Shown here: positions 46,646 through 58,856 of the stretch, piece by piece
How positions within the stretch are numbered: the stretch's first letter is position 1
Layout of the letters: every line of letters starts with the position of its first letter
Assembly: GCA_016183655.1 (NCBI GenBank)
Contig: JACPEH010000016.1
Coordinates: 124,001-188,000 of the forward strand
Length of the DNA: 64,000 nucleotides
Source of the DNA: Rhodocyclales bacterium
Lineage (GTDB): Bacteria > Pseudomonadota > Gammaproteobacteria > Burkholderiales > Rhodocyclaceae
Reading direction: 5' to 3'
Notes under the pieces: generated by a model
Databases searched by the model: none
Seen by the model: the letters and a program-made list of their open reading frames with translations, nothing else
Told to the model about the DNA's origin: nothing
Translations under genes and position numbers: made by a program

Positions 46646-47800
46646 ATGGAACGTTCCGCCCACCCGATCGCCCGGCGCCTGCTGCACGCGCTGGCCGTCG
46701 TCGGCCTGCTCGCCGGCACTCAGACGGCCGCGGCCGCCGAGATCACGATCGGCCAGGTAGCACCGCTGTCGGGGCCGCTGACGCCGACCGGCACCCACCT
46801 CCGCGCCGGCGTCCAGCTGTATTTCGACGCGATCAACGCCGCCGGCGGCATCCACGGTAACAAGCTCCGCCTGCAGAGCCGCGACGACGGCTACAAGGCG
46901 GCGGAAACGGTGCGCCAGGCACGCGAGCTGCTGCGCGAGACGCAGCCGCTGGCGCTGTTCGGCATCGTCGGCACCGGCAACGTCGAGGCGATCCTGAAGG
47001 AAAAAGTGCTCGACGAGGCGGGCGTCCCGCTGGTCACCGTGCGCACCGGCGCCTCGACCGTGGTGAAGTCGGGCAACCCGTGGGTGTTCATGACGCGCGC
47101 CAGCTACGCCGAGGAAATCGACAAGATCGTGCAGCAGTACGAGACGATCGGCTACAAGCGCTTCGCGGTGTTCTACCAGAACGACCCGTTCGGCCTCGAC
47201 GGTCTCGCCAGCGCCGAGGCATCGGTGAAGAAGGCCGGCGGCGAAATGGTGGCGAAGGCCGGTTACGAGAAGAACACGACCGAGGTCGCCGCCGCCGTGA
47301 AGGCGATCGTCGCGGCGGCACCGCAGGCGGTGATCATGGTCTCGAACACCGCGGCCAGCGCGGAATTCGTCAAGCAGTCGCGCGTTGCCGGCAATCTGGC
47401 GCAGTTCGTCGCGCTGTCGGTGACCGACGGCCCGCAGGTGGCCGAGAAGATCGGCAAGGAAGCCGCGAAGGGGTTGGCGATCACGCAGGTGGTGCCCGAC
47501 CCGGGCGGCCGCTCGATCCCGCTGATCCGCGAGATCCAGGACAACTTCGCGAAATTCAAGCCGCAGGACGTGACACTGAACCACACGCTGATCGAAGGCT
47601 ACCTCGGCGCCAAGATCCTCGGCGAGGGGCTGCGCCGCGCCGGCCCCAACCCGACGCGCAGGAAGTTGCGCGACGCGCTGGAGCAGATCCGCGATTACGA
47701 CGTCGGCGGCCAGTACATCAGCTACGCGCCCGACAACCACGTCGGCGTGCACTACGTGGACATCACCATCCTGAACAAGGAAGGCCGGCTGCTGCGCTAG
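46646..47800 (+). CDS. Branched-chain amino acid-type ABC substrate-binding protein
   Basis: A 384-residue type I periplasmic-binding protein. The ATG follows GGAGGAGA. A signal peptide ends at TAAAAE, and the mature part starts EITIGQVAPLSGPLTPTG, the Leu/Ile/Val-binding family pattern. No permease or ATPase genes adjoin it, so it is an orphan that may feed a transporter encoded elsewhere. The ligand is unknown. Confidence 0.93.
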   Translation: MERSAHPIARRLLHALAVVGLLAGTQTAAAAEITIGQVAPLSGPLTPTGTHLRAGVQLYFDAINAAGGIHGNKLRLQSRDDGYKAAETVRQARELLRETQPLALFGIVGTGNVEAILKEKVLDEAGVPLVTVRTGASTVVKSGNPWVFMTRASYAEEIDKIVQQYETIGYKRFAVFYQNDPFGLDGLASAEASVKKAGGEMVAKAGYEKNTTEVAAAVKAIVAAAPQAVIMVSNTAASAEFVKQSRVAGNLAQFVALSVTDGPQVAEKIGKEAAKGLAITQVVPDPGGRSIPLIREIQDNFAKFKPQDVTLNHTLIEGYLGAKILGEGLRRAGPNPTRRKLRDALEQIRDYDVGGQYISYAPDNHVGVHYVDITILNKEGRLLR

Positions 47801-47845
47801 CTGCGGCCGGGCGACGGGCGTCGCCCGGAGAGGACGGGCAAGGCC

Positions 47846-48340
47846 TCAGTGGCAGTGGCCTTCGTCGTCGCTGTGCACGTGGCCGTGCTCCAGCTCTTCG
47901 GCGCTGGCGGGACGCACGGCGGTCACCGTGCAGGTGAAGAGCAGCGACATGCCGGCCAGCGGATGGTTGCCGTCGAGCACCACCTTGTCGTCGGCGATGT
48001 CGGTGACGCGGTAGATGACGAAATCCTCGTCGTCGGAGCCTTCCGGGCCGCCCTCGAACTGCATGCCGACCTGGATTTCCTTCGGGAAGGAATCGCGCGG
48101 TTCGATCTGGATCAGCTCCTCGTCGTACTCGCCGAAGGCCTCCTCGGGCAGCAGCTTGACCTTGACCGTCTCGCCGATCTTCTTGCCCTGCACGGCCTCC
48201 TCGATCTTCGGGAAGATGTCGTCGTAGCCGCCGTGCAGATAGACCAGCGGCTCCTTGCCGGCATCGACCAGCTCGCCGTCGGAATCGGTGACGTTGTAGT
48301 CGAGCGTGACGACCGTGTTCTTGATCACTTCAGTGTTCAT
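47846..48340 (-). CDS. slyD: FKBP-type peptidyl-prolyl isomerase SlyD-like
   Basis: A 164-residue FKBP with an inserted chaperone flap. Key residues are in NYVTDSDG-type N-terminal strand (LDYNVTDSDGELVDAG), GYDDIFPKIEEAVQGKKIGE and GNHPLAGMSLLF. The C-terminus is His-rich (HGHVHSDDEGHCH), as in SlyD proteins that bind nickel, though shorter. The start shares one base with the bcp stop. Confidence 0.93.
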   Translation of the reverse strand: MNTEVIKNTVVTLDYNVTDSDGELVDAGKEPLVYLHGGYDDIFPKIEEAVQGKKIGETVKVKLLPEEAFGEYDEELIQIEPRDSFPKEIQVGMQFEGGPEGSDDEDFVIYRVTDIADDKVVLDGNHPLAGMSLLFTCTVTAVRPASAEELEHGHVHSDDEGHCH

Positions 48341-48807
48341 CAGTGCAAATCCTTTACCGCGCGCAGGACATCCATGGCGTGGCCCTTGGCGTTGACTCCG
48401 TACAGCACGTGGCGGAGAACGCCGTGTTTGTCGATGATGAAGGTCGAGCGGAGGATGCCGTGCCGCTTGACGCCATCCACTTCCTTCATCTGCCAGACAC
48501 CATACTGCTTGCAGACCTCGCCCTCGGTGTCGGAGAGCAGGCGAACCGAAATTCCGTGCTTGTCGCGAAACTCCGCATGGCGGATGCAGTCGTCGCGGCT
48601 GATGCCCATGATCAGGCAACCCAGGCGCTGGAATTCATCCTCATGGTCGGAGAAGTCCGTCGCTTCGAGCGTGCACTGCGGCGTGCCATCCTTCGGGTAG
48701 AAGAAGAGGATGAGGTTGTGCTTGCCGACATAGCACGACAGGTCAACTTCCTCCATGTCGGCATCGGGCAGAACGAACGTGGGTGCAGCCTGTCCCGTCT
48801 TCAGCAT
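48340..48807 (-). CDS. bcp: Peroxiredoxin of the Bcp/PrxQ family
   Basis: A 155-residue thiol peroxidase. The peroxidatic site is FFYPKDGTPQC with the nearby conserved TLEATDF. In many homologues a resolving Cys follows five residues later, but here that position is Thr (CTLEAT), so resolution uses another Cys or an external thiol. It is co-transcribed with slyD. Confidence 0.92.
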   Translation of the reverse strand: MLKTGQAAPTFVLPDADMEEVDLSCYVGKHNLILFFYPKDGTPQCTLEATDFSDHEDEFQRLGCLIMGISRDDCIRHAEFRDKHGISVRLLSDTEGEVCKQYGVWQMKEVDGVKRHGILRSTFIIDKHGVLRHVLYGVNAKGHAMDVLRAVKDLH

Positions 48808-49013
48808 GTCGCCTCCTCAAAGACGCCCCCTGAGCGGCAGGGTTGGCTGGATTCTACACACACTTTTTCAACGCTGACTACACGCAGTGCAGCGCGTTCG
48901 CGACGATTGTCGCGGGCCGCTGCCGCGCCTATCATGACATTGCGTTTTCAGCCGCAGAGTAGTGGATAAAAATCAACGGGCTCGCCAGTCGGCGAGCGAA
49001 TCAGGAGATCCCC

Positions 49014-49709
49014 ATGCCCCACCTTCACCGCCGCCACGCCTGGCACCGCGCCATCGCCCCGCTGCTTTTCCTCGTCGGCACGCAGGCCGCACTGGCCGCG
49101 ACCACCATCGACCTCGCCGCCGAAGCGAGCCGCCCGGCCGCCAACGACCTTGCCCGCGCCACCGTCTTCGCCGAAGCGACCAGCCCGAGCGCCGGCGAAT
49201 CGGCGAAACGCGTCAATGCGCTGATCGCCGATGCGCTCGCCGCGACCAAGGGCCATCCGCGCGTCAAGGCGAAGACCGCCGGTACGCAGACCTATCCGGT
49301 CTACAGCAAGGGCGGCGGCAGGATCGAGGCGTGGCGGATGCGCTCGGAGATCGCGCTCGAATCCGGCGACACCACGGCGCTCTCCGAGCTCCTCGGCAAA
49401 CTGCAGACGACGCTGGGCGTCTCCGGCATCAACCTCGCGCCGTCGCCGGAAACGCGGAAGAAGGTCGAGAACGAGGCACTGCTGGACGCCATCGCCGCTT
49501 TCCGCGAGCGCGCCAAGCTCGCCGCCGACGCACTCGGCAAGCCGTACCGGATCAAGCACCTGACGCTCGGCAGCCAGTCCTACCGGCCGCCGGTGCCGAT
49601 GATGCGCGCGGCGCCGATGGCAGCGATGGAGGCCATGCCGATGCCGGTCGAAGCCGGAGAATCGCAGGTGACGGTGACCGTGAGCGGCCAGATCGAACTG
49701 AGCGACTGA
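49014..49709 (+). CDS. Secreted SIMPL-domain (DUF541) protein
   Basis: A 231-residue periplasmic protein with a signal peptide ending near QAALA. The SIMPL/DUF541 pattern follows (LARATVFAEATSPSAGESAKRVNALIADALAA and the TQTYPVY block). AGGAGA precedes the ATG. Family members include outer-membrane and oxidative-stress related proteins; the function is unclear. Its TGA stop lies inside the left target duplication of the element that follows. Confidence 0.88.
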   Translation: MPHLHRRHAWHRAIAPLLFLVGTQAALAATTIDLAAEASRPAANDLARATVFAEATSPSAGESAKRVNALIADALAATKGHPRVKAKTAGTQTYPVYSKGGGRIEAWRMRSEIALESGDTTALSELLGKLQTTLGVSGINLAPSPETRKKVENEALLDAIAAFRERAKLAADALGKPYRIKHLTLGSQSYRPPVPMMRAAPMAAMEAMPMPVEAGESQVTVTVSGQIELSD

Positions 49710-49710
49710 G

Positions 49711-49885
49711 AGCTCGTGAATAAATCTACTGCGCGATCCGATTGCTTCGTTGGGCGGTGCTCGCTCCTCGCCTATCCGATTGATATGTCTCGTAGCGCGA
49801 ACTGCGTTCGTAACGCGAACTTCGTTCGTCACTGCGCTCCGTCCGCCTCGCACTCGGACCGCTCGCTACGATTTCTTCACAAGCT
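49711..49885. mobile_element. Short inverted-repeat element with 5-bp target duplication
   Basis: A 175-bp element with 16-bp imperfect terminal inverted repeats: AGCTCGTGAATAAATC at the left and, read inward from the right, AGCTTGTGAAGAAATC (14 of 16 match). It is flanked by the direct repeat CTGAG at 49706-49710 and 49886-49890, a probable target-site duplication. No coding capacity; a MITE that would need a transposase in trans. It sits between the 3' ends of convergent genes. Confidence 0.78.
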
Positions 49886-49898
49886 CTGAGCCGCCGCC

Positions 49899-50798
49899 CT
49901 ACTTCTCCATCTTCGTCGTAAACAGGCTGGCGGCGATGATCATCGCGCCGCCGACCCATTCCTGCAGCCCGAGCAGTTCGCCGGCAAGCAGCCACGACGA
50001 GACGGCGGCGAAACCGACTTCCGAGAGCATGATGACGATCGCCTGGTTCGCCGGCGTATGCGCCAGCCCGTACTGCACGACGAGGTTGATCACCAGCAGC
50101 AGCGCGCCGGTCAGCAGTAGCAGCCACCACGCCGACGACGGTGCGGCGACGGCGGCCGGCAGGTCGATGCCGCCGAGCAGCGCGCCAAGGGCGACGACGC
50201 CGAGGAAGGACACCAGGATGCGCTGCGATACCGGCAGGTCGCGCGCGCGCCGCGACAGCACGTTGAACAGCGCGAAGCAAAAGCCGGCGCCGAGGCCGTA
50301 CCAGTCGGCCAGGTCGCGCGGCAGCGGCAGCCCGCTCTCCGGCCGCCAGAGCATGGTCGCCGCGCCGGCCAGCGAGAGGAACACGACGAAGGCGCCGAAG
50401 CGGTTGAGGCGCTCGCCGAGCACCGTCCACGCCAGCAGCACGGTCCATAGCGGCGCCAGGTAGAACAGCAGCAGCACGCGCATCACCTCGCCGCTGATCG
50501 TCGCCATCACGTAGCCGAGGTTGCAGCCGCCGGCCGCCAGCGCCAGCCCGACCATCAGCCACGGATGCGCCGGGCGCGTCGGCCACGGCCGCCAGATCAG
50601 CAGCGCCAGCGCGAAGGCGATGGCGTAGGTGAGCGTGGTCGAGGGGATGCCGCCGATGCCGGCGTCGCGCAGGATGCGGTAGGGATACCAGATCAGCCCC
50701 CAGACCAGCGCGCCGGTGACCAGCGCCGTCGCCGCCAGGCCGCGCGAGGCGCCGCCGGCCGCCGCCGCAGCGCCCGAGGCAGTTGGATTTTCCGCCAT
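49899..50798 (-). CDS. EamA/DMT-family exporter
   Basis: A 299-residue inner-membrane protein with about ten helices and the two-fold EamA repeat (LVWGLIWYPYRILRDAG; LVIGLAFALFNVL-type second half with YGLAHTPANQAIVIMLSEV). An AAGGGAGGG site before the ATG at 50798 supports this start over the GTG at 50828. The exported metabolite is unknown. Confidence 0.9.
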   Translation of the reverse strand: MAENPTASGAAAAAGGASRGLAATALVTGALVWGLIWYPYRILRDAGIGGIPSTTLTYAIAFALALLIWRPWPTRPAHPWLMVGLALAAGGCNLGYVMATISGEVMRVLLLFYLAPLWTVLLAWTVLGERLNRFGAFVVFLSLAGAATMLWRPESGLPLPRDLADWYGLGAGFCFALFNVLSRRARDLPVSQRILVSFLGVVALGALLGGIDLPAAVAAPSSAWWLLLLTGALLLVINLVVQYGLAHTPANQAIVIMLSEVGFAAVSSWLLAGELLGLQEWVGGAMIIAASLFTTKMEK

Positions 50799-50842
50799 CC
50801 GGCCGGACCCTCCCTTTCCTTCCGTCACCCGCCGATGCCCCT

Positions 50843-50848
50843 TATAAT
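50843..50848 (+). promoter_or_regulatory. Candidate -10 element for dapC
   Basis: TATAAT 36 nt upstream of the dapC GTG, with no strong -35 in the preceding 25 bp. It is the only AT-rich hexamer in a GC-rich gap and is plausible as the start of the dapC-dapD-pilU-dapE run. Confidence 0.45.
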
Positions 50849-50883
50849 CCGCTGTTCGACGAACCGCACGCCTTCCCCCACAC

Positions 50884-52077
50884 GTGAACCCCTATCTTGC
50901 CAAGCTGCAGCCGTATCCCTTCGAGAAGCTGCGCCAACTGTTCGCGGGCGTCACGCCCAACCCGCAATATCGCGAAATCAAGCTGTCGATCGGCGAACCG
51001 CAGCACGCCACGCCGGAATTCATCAAAGCGGCGTTGACCGCCGGCCTCGCCGGACTGGCGAATTATCCTACCACGCAGGGCTCGCCGGCCCTGCGCCAGG
51101 CGATCGCCGCCTGGCTGGGGCGCCGCTATGGCCTCGACGGCGTCAATCCGGACACCGAGATCCTGCCGGTGAACGGCTCGCGCGAGGCGCTGTTCGCCTT
51201 CACGCAGACGGTGATCGACCCGTCGCAAGGGTTTGTACCGCTGGTTGTCAGCCCGAATCCGTTCTACCAGATCTACGAAGGCGCGGCCTACCTCGCCGGC
51301 GCCGAGCCGCGCTTCATCAACACGCTGCCGGAGAACGACTTCGCGCTCGACCTCGACGCGCTGTCGGAGGCCGAGTGGGCGCGCGTGCAGCTGATGTTCG
51401 TCTGCTCGCCGGGCAACCCGACCGGCAAGGTGCTGGCCCTCGACGACTGGAAGAAGCTCTTTGCGCTCTCCGACAAGCACGGTTTCGTGATCGCCTCCGA
51501 CGAGTGCTACTCCGAACTCTTCTTCGACGAAGCCAAGCCGCCGCTCGGCGGCCTGCAGGCGGCGAAGCTGCTCGGCCGCGGCTTCGAGCGGCTGGTGATG
51601 TTCTCCAGCCTGTCGAAGCGCTCGAACGTGCCGGGCATGCGCTCCGGCTTCGTAGCCGGCGACGCGGCGATCCTCAAGCAGTTCCTGCTCTACCGCACCT
51701 ACCACGGCGCGGCGATGAGCCCGGCGGTGCAGGCGGCCTCGGTCGCCGCGTGGAACGACGAGGCGCACGTCGTCGACAACCGCCGCCTGTACGCGGAAAA
51801 ATTCGAGAAGGTGACGCCGCTCGTCGCCTCGGTGCTGCAGACCGGCATGCCCGACGCCAGCTTCTATCTGTGGGCGCGGACGCCGATCCCGGACACCGAG
51901 TTCGCCCGCCGGCTGCTCGCTGAATATAATGTGGTCGTTCTGCCGGGCAGCTTCCTCGCCCGCGAGGCCAACGGGGTGAACCCCGGTGCAGGATTCGTGC
52001 GCATCGCGCTCGTCGCGCCGCTCGCGGAATGCCTCGAAGCGGCAGACCGCATTCGACAGTTCGTTTCAAAACTATAG
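50884..52077 (+). CDS. dapC: Succinyldiaminopimelate aminotransferase
   Basis: A 397-residue class I PLP aminotransferase of lysine/diaminopimelate synthesis. The PLP Lys is in [22 protein letters not shown] and [10 protein letters not shown] are also present. It starts at GTG. The identity as DapC rests on its position directly before dapD and dapE and on the N-terminal [17 protein letters not shown], typical of the proteobacterial DapC. Confidence 0.94.
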   Translation: MNPYLAKLQPYPFEKLRQLFAGVTPNPQYREIKLSIGEPQHATPEFIKAALTAGLAGLANYPTTQGSPALRQAIAAWLGRRYGLDGVNPDTEILPVNGSREALFAFTQTVIDPSQGFVPLVVSPNPFYQIYEGAAYLAGAEPRFINTLPENDFALDLDALSEAEWARVQLMFVCSPGNPTGKVLALDDWKKLFALSDKHGFVIASDECYSELFFDEAKPPLGGLQAAKLLGRGFERLVMFSSLSKRSNVPGMRSGFVAGDAAILKQFLLYRTYHGAAMSPAVQAASVAAWNDEAHVVDNRRLYAEKFEKVTPLVASVLQTGMPDASFYLWARTPIPDTEFARRLLAEYNVVVLPGSFLAREANGVNPGAGFVRIALVAPLAECLEAADRIRQFVSKL

Positions 52078-52087
52078 GAATAACGAC

Positions 52088-52909
52088 ATGCAGCAATTCC
52101 AGCAGATCATCGAAAGCGCCTGGGAAGACCGGGCCTCCCTGCAACCCGGCACCGCCCCGGCCAAGGTCGGCGAAGCCGTCGCCGCCGTGCTCGCCGAGCT
52201 CGACGCCGGCCGCCTGCGCGTCGCCGAGAAGATCGACGGCGACTGGGTCACGCACCAGTGGATCAAGAAGGCCGTGCTGCTCTCCTTCCGCCTGGAAGAC
52301 AACCAGCTGCTGGACGGCGGCCCGATGCGCTTCTACGACAAGGTGCCGACCAAGTTCGCCAACTACACGCAGGAAGACTTCGCCCGCGGCGGCTTCCGCG
52401 TCGTGCCGCCGGCCACCGCGCGCCGCGGCTCCTATCTCGCCAGGAACGTGGTGCTGATGCCGTCCTACGTGAACATCGGCGCCTACGTCGACGAAGGCAC
52501 GATGGTCGACACCTGGGCCACCGTCGGCTCCTGCGCGCAGATCGGCAAGAACGTGCACCTCTCCGGCGGCGTCGGCATCGGCGGCGTGCTGGAGCCGATC
52601 CAGGCCGGCCCGACGATCATCGAGGACAACTGCTTCATCGGCGCCCGCTCGGAAGTGGTCGAGGGCGTCATCATCGGCGAAGGCTCGGTGATCTCGATGG
52701 GCGTCTACATCGGCCAGTCGACCAAGATCTACGACCGCGAGACCGGCGAAGTGAGCTACGGCCGCGTGCCCCCGGGCTCGGTCGTCGTCTCCGGCAACCT
52801 GCCGTCGAAGGACGGCAGCTACAGCCTGTACTGCGCGGTGATCGTGAAGAAGGTCGACGCCAAGACGCGCGCCAAGACCAGCATCAACGAACTGCTGCGC
52901 GGCGACTGA
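52088..52909 (+). CDS. dapD: Tetrahydrodipicolinate N-succinyltransferase
   Basis: A 273-residue trimeric left-handed beta-helix enzyme. The hexapeptide repeats are clear ([22 protein letters not shown], then [22 protein letters not shown]). The ATG at 52088 gives the family start [13 protein letters not shown]. It lies 10 nt after dapC in the same pathway. Confidence 0.98.
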   Translation: MQQFQQIIESAWEDRASLQPGTAPAKVGEAVAAVLAELDAGRLRVAEKIDGDWVTHQWIKKAVLLSFRLEDNQLLDGGPMRFYDKVPTKFANYTQEDFARGGFRVVPPATARRGSYLARNVVLMPSYVNIGAYVDEGTMVDTWATVGSCAQIGKNVHLSGGVGIGGVLEPIQAGPTIIEDNCFIGARSEVVEGVIIGEGSVISMGVYIGQSTKIYDRETGEVSYGRVPPGSVVVSGNLPSKDGSYSLYCAVIVKKVDAKTRAKTSINELLRGD

Positions 52910-52943
52910 GCGACCGACCCAACCCCCAGGCGGAGATGACCTG

Positions 52944-56155
<3,212 letters not shown>

Positions 56156-56251
56156 ACCATGCCGTCGCCGCGACTTTCGCGGAAACGGCGCTAGTCGGAC
56201 TTCATGCAAAAATGATAGCCTTCGAACTTCTCACCACGGATCGGCCATTTC

Positions 56252-56644
56252 ATGGGTGACAAAACCAATTTCAAATTCCTGGTGGTGGACGATTTCTCCA
56301 CCATGCGTCGCATCGTCCGCAACCTGCTCAAGGAACTCGGCTTCAACAACGTCGAGGAAGCCGAGGACGGCGCCGTGGCATTGTCCCGTCTCAAGTCGGG
56401 CGGCATCGACTTCGTCGTCACCGACTGGAACATGCCGAACATGGACGGGCTGACGCTGCTCCAGTCGATCCGCGCCGACGCCGCGCTGAAGCACCTGCCG
56501 GTGCTGATGATCACCGCCGAAGCGAAGAAGGAAAACATCATTGCGGCCGCCCAGGCCGGTGCTTCCGGCTACATCGTGAAGCCCTTCACCAGTGCGACGA
56601 TGGCCGAAAAACTGAACAAGATCTTCGAAAAGATGGGGGTTTGA
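56252..56644 (+). CDS. cheY: Chemotaxis response regulator CheY
   Basis: A 130-residue single receiver domain. The phosphoacceptor Asp is in [13 protein letters not shown], the acidic pair is VVDDF, and the switch residues are in [10 protein letters not shown] and YIVKPF. The tight linkage with cheZ, sharing a stop/start boundary with no gap, makes it the flagellar-motor CheY rather than a generic receiver. Confidence 0.96.
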   Translation: MGDKTNFKFLVVDDFSTMRRIVRNLLKELGFNNVEEAEDGAVALSRLKSGGIDFVVTDWNMPNMDGLTLLQSIRADAALKHLPVLMITAEAKKENIIAAAQAGASGYIVKPFTSATMAEKLNKIFEKMGV

Positions 56645-57220
56645 ATGGCAACGAGGACCACCGGCAAGACCAAGGCTGAAGCGAAGCGGCCGACCAAGGC
56701 CGCGAGCAGCAAGGCGCCGGCGAAGTCCGCGGCGCGCAAGCCGGCACGCAAGCAGACCGCCACGTCGGCCAAAAAGAGCGACAGCAGCCATGTCCTCGAC
56801 GAGCTGAAAGGCCTCGCCCGCGAACTGAAGGAAGCCGCCAAGGGGCTGAACAAGAAGGCGGCGCACAATCCGAAGGCGGTATCGGCGATCCTCGGCAGCG
56901 TCGAACGAATGACCGCCGACGCCGCGAACAAATCGCTCGGCGAAGCCGAAGTGGCAAAGCAGCTGGTCGGTTCCACGCTCGACTCGTTGTCGAAGAACTG
57001 GAACCGCCAGGAGATCGAGACCAACCTGAAGCTGGTCAGCGGTCACATGACCAACATCATCGTCGCCCAGGAATTCCAGGATCTCGCCGGACAATCGCTG
57101 CGCAAGGCGATGAAGGCGCTGGTCGGCGCCATCATCGTCGTCGAGGGCGGCGGCCCGACCGACGACAAGCGCCTGTCGCAAACCGAGATCGACGGGCTGC
57201 TCAACGACCTGATGCCCTGA
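56645..57220 (+). CDS. cheZ: CheY phosphatase CheZ with a basic N-terminal tail
   Basis: A 191-residue protein, shorter than typical CheZ in its core. Residues 1-50 are a Lys/Ala/Pro-rich, histone-H1-like tail. The core is a long helical hairpin with AQEFQDLAGQSLRK, which preserves the Asp and Gln of the CheZ catalytic motif FQDxxGQ. The C-terminus LSQTEIDGLLNDLMP is the CheY-binding peptide. It lies directly after cheY. Confidence 0.88.
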   Translation: MATRTTGKTKAEAKRPTKAASSKAPAKSAARKPARKQTATSAKKSDSSHVLDELKGLARELKEAAKGLNKKAAHNPKAVSAILGSVERMTADAANKSLGEAEVAKQLVGSTLDSLSKNWNRQEIETNLKLVSGHMTNIIVAQEFQDLAGQSLRKAMKALVGAIIVVEGGGPTDDKRLSQTEIDGLLNDLMP

Positions 57221-57248
57221 GCGCGATCCCTGCTGGCGGCAACTGATG

Positions 57249-57283
57249 ACGGCAAGCGATCGGTATCGCTTGCCGTTTTCTTT
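57249..57283 (+). terminator. Rho-independent terminator of cheYZ
   Basis: A 12-bp perfect stem, ACGGCAAGCGAT / ATCGCTTGCCGT, with a CGGT loop, followed by TTTCTTT. It starts 28 nt past the cheZ stop. Confidence 0.9.
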
Positions 57284-57384
57284 GCCTATCTCCTCAACCC
57301 CGTTGATTTCCGTCGTCGCTGCACGGGCACGGCGATTGCTGAATGACTCCCTATCGAAACATTCATTTCATGGGAGCCAACCCA

Positions 57385-57741
57385 ATGTCGGAGAAATTCG
57401 ATAATCAGTTCGGCCGGGTCGCCAGGCATGCGGTGGCGCAGGCGCTGCTGTCGGGGTGCATGAGCAAGAGTCTGAAGTTCGTGGCGGAACTCGTGCAGGG
57501 AAAACAGACCAGCTGCTCGGCGGCAATCCCCCGGTCGGAACGAGTCATCGTTGAGAACGGATTTCTCACCAACGAGCAAACAGTGAGGCTCTCCTCCCAT
57601 TGCCAGGAATGCCGCCGGGCCTTGAACGACGCAGCGGTCGCCTGGAGACAACGGGATCGCCAGCAGCTGAATGAAAAAACGCGGGATTTTCGCGAGGCGC
57701 AGCGAAAGATGCGCCGGGAAATCATCGCAATCGCCTCCTGA
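57385..57741 (+). CDS. Small protein of unknown function
   Basis: A 118-residue, polar, mostly helical protein with Cys residues in LSGCMSKS, KQTSCSAA and SSHCQECRR. The last Cys set (CxxC) is suggestive of metal binding, but no family is recognised. GGGAG lies 9 nt before the ATG at 57385; an in-frame ATG at 57343 adds 14 residues. It lies after the cheYZ terminator, so it is transcribed separately. Confidence 0.6.
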   Translation: MSEKFDNQFGRVARHAVAQALLSGCMSKSLKFVAELVQGKQTSCSAAIPRSERVIVENGFLTNEQTVRLSSHCQECRRALNDAAVAWRQRDRQQLNEKTRDFREAQRKMRREIIAIAS

Positions 57742-57892
57742 GCGTTCCTGCAGGAAATCACCTCGCTGCCGGCGTCGGCGTTCCACCGTCGAGCATGTCC
57801 ATCAGTGTGGGCTAACGGGGACAAAATGAGGACACTCGGAGACACAAGGCCGCCGAAAAACACCCAGACGGAATTATCGAAAGGAAAGAAAA

Positions 57893-57920
57893 AGCCCCGC
57901 AAACACATGTTTGCGGGGCT
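57893..57920 (-). terminator. Rho-independent terminator of the tRNA operon
   Basis: A 13-bp perfect stem, AGCCCCGCAAACA / TGTTTGCGGGGCT, with a 2-nt CA centre. On the minus strand it is followed by TTTTTCTTTCC. It lies 6 nt past tRNA-His. Confidence 0.92.
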
Positions 57921-57925
57921 CGAAG

Positions 57926-58002
57926 TGGGGCGACATACCGGGATCGAACCGGTGACACCTGGAATCACAATCCAGTGCTCTACCGACTGAGCTAATGCCG
58001 CC
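57926..58002 (-). tRNA. tRNA-His (GTG)
   Basis: A 77-nt cloverleaf with encoded G at position -1 and CCA at the 3' end. The anticodon loop reads TTGTGAT. The acceptor stem GCGGCAT pairs with ATGTCGC (one G-T pair). The T arm carries GGTTCGATCC. Confidence 0.97.
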
Positions 58003-58009
58003 ACTGTCT

Positions 58010-58086
58010 TGGCGCGCCCGGCGAGACTCGAACTCACAACCCCCGGCTTAGAAGGCCGGTGCTCTATCCGGTTGAGCTACGGGCGC
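58010..58086 (-). tRNA. tRNA-Arg (TCT)
   Basis: A 77-nt cloverleaf with encoded CCA. The anticodon loop CTTCTAA gives TCT, the anticodon stem is CCGGC / GCCGG, and the acceptor begins GCGCCCG. It lies 7 nt upstream of tRNA-His in the same transcript. Confidence 0.97.
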
Positions 58087-58158
58087 GGGTTGAATCTCTC
58101 CAGGCAATACAACTATCTTGCTCGGTTACTGCCAGCCAGGTACAAAGGCTTTTAAATC

Positions 58159-58235
58159 TGGTCGGGGCGGTGGGATTCGAACTCACGACCCTCTGCTCCC
58201 AAAGCAGATGCGCTACCAGGCTGCGCTACGCCCCG
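58159..58235 (-). tRNA. tRNA-Pro (TGG)
   Basis: A 77-nt cloverleaf with encoded CCA. The anticodon loop TTTGGGA gives TGG, and the acceptor begins CGGGGCG, paired with CGCCCCG. It is the first tRNA of the Pro-Arg-His transcript. Confidence 0.97.
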
Positions 58236-58246
58236 AGGAAGCGCGC

Positions 58247-58275
58247 ATTATAGAGAGTGAGGTGGGGCAGGTCAA
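58247..58275 (-). promoter_or_regulatory. tRNA operon promoter with GC-rich discriminator
   Basis: On the minus strand, -35 TTGACC (58270-58275) and a perfect -10 TATAAT (58247-58252) with 17-bp spacing. The bases after the -10 are GCGCGC, a GC-rich discriminator typical of stringently controlled stable-RNA promoters. The tRNA-Pro gene begins 11 nt after the -10. Confidence 0.9.
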
Positions 58276-58385
58276 TCGCTAACGAAGGGAAATTTGCATT
58301 TATCGGCCCTAGCTTGCACCCCCCCTCTATTTCTGCTATTAAAGCAGCTTTTCCAAAACGGACGCACTCCGAAAGATCCCCAAAA

Positions 58386-58811
58386 ATGGCTGAAGAACTG
58401 CTCCATAAACATTTCACGCCCTACGCCCCGAAGAAGGGTGAGGAGTACATGAACACCAAGCAGCTCACGCATTTCCGCAAGATTCTGGAAACGCTGAAAC
58501 AGGAGCTCTCGGAGGACATCGACCGTACGGTGCACACGATGCAGGATGAAGCCACGGTCTTCGCCGACCCGAACGACCGCGCCAGCCAGGAAACCGACAT
58601 GGCGATCGAACTGCGCAACCGCGACCGCGAGCGCAAGCTGATCAAGAAGATCGACGAGACCCTCGGCCGCATCGACGAAGGCGACTACGGCTACTGCGAC
58701 AAGTGCGGCGTCGAGATCGGCATCAAGCGCCTGGAAGCGCGCCCGACGGCCACCCTGTGCATCGACTGCAAGACCCTGGAAGAACTGCGCGAACGCCAGG
58801 TCGCCAAGTAA
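58386..58811 (+). CDS. dksA: RNA polymerase-binding transcription factor DksA
   Basis: A 141-residue partner of ppGpp in stringent control. The coiled-coil tip [13 protein letters not shown] carries the essential Asp residues, and the zinc finger is CDKCG and CIDCK. The ATG at 58386 starts [16 protein letters not shown]; the frame extends upstream to 58257 without family resemblance. It is divergent from the tRNA operon that DksA would be expected to control. Confidence 0.97.
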   Translation: MAEELLHKHFTPYAPKKGEEYMNTKQLTHFRKILETLKQELSEDIDRTVHTMQDEATVFADPNDRASQETDMAIELRNRDRERKLIKKIDETLGRIDEGDYGYCDKCGVEIGIKRLEARPTATLCIDCKTLEELRERQVAK

Positions 58812-58856
58812 GCACCTCACCGCTCCGCCGCACTTTTTCGCGCCGGAGCCGGACAC

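Noticed and set aside
57805-57990. Small open frame ending in HTGIEPVTPG
   Set aside because: It runs across the terminator and antisense to tRNA-His; this peptide is a well-known artefact of antisense tRNA translation.
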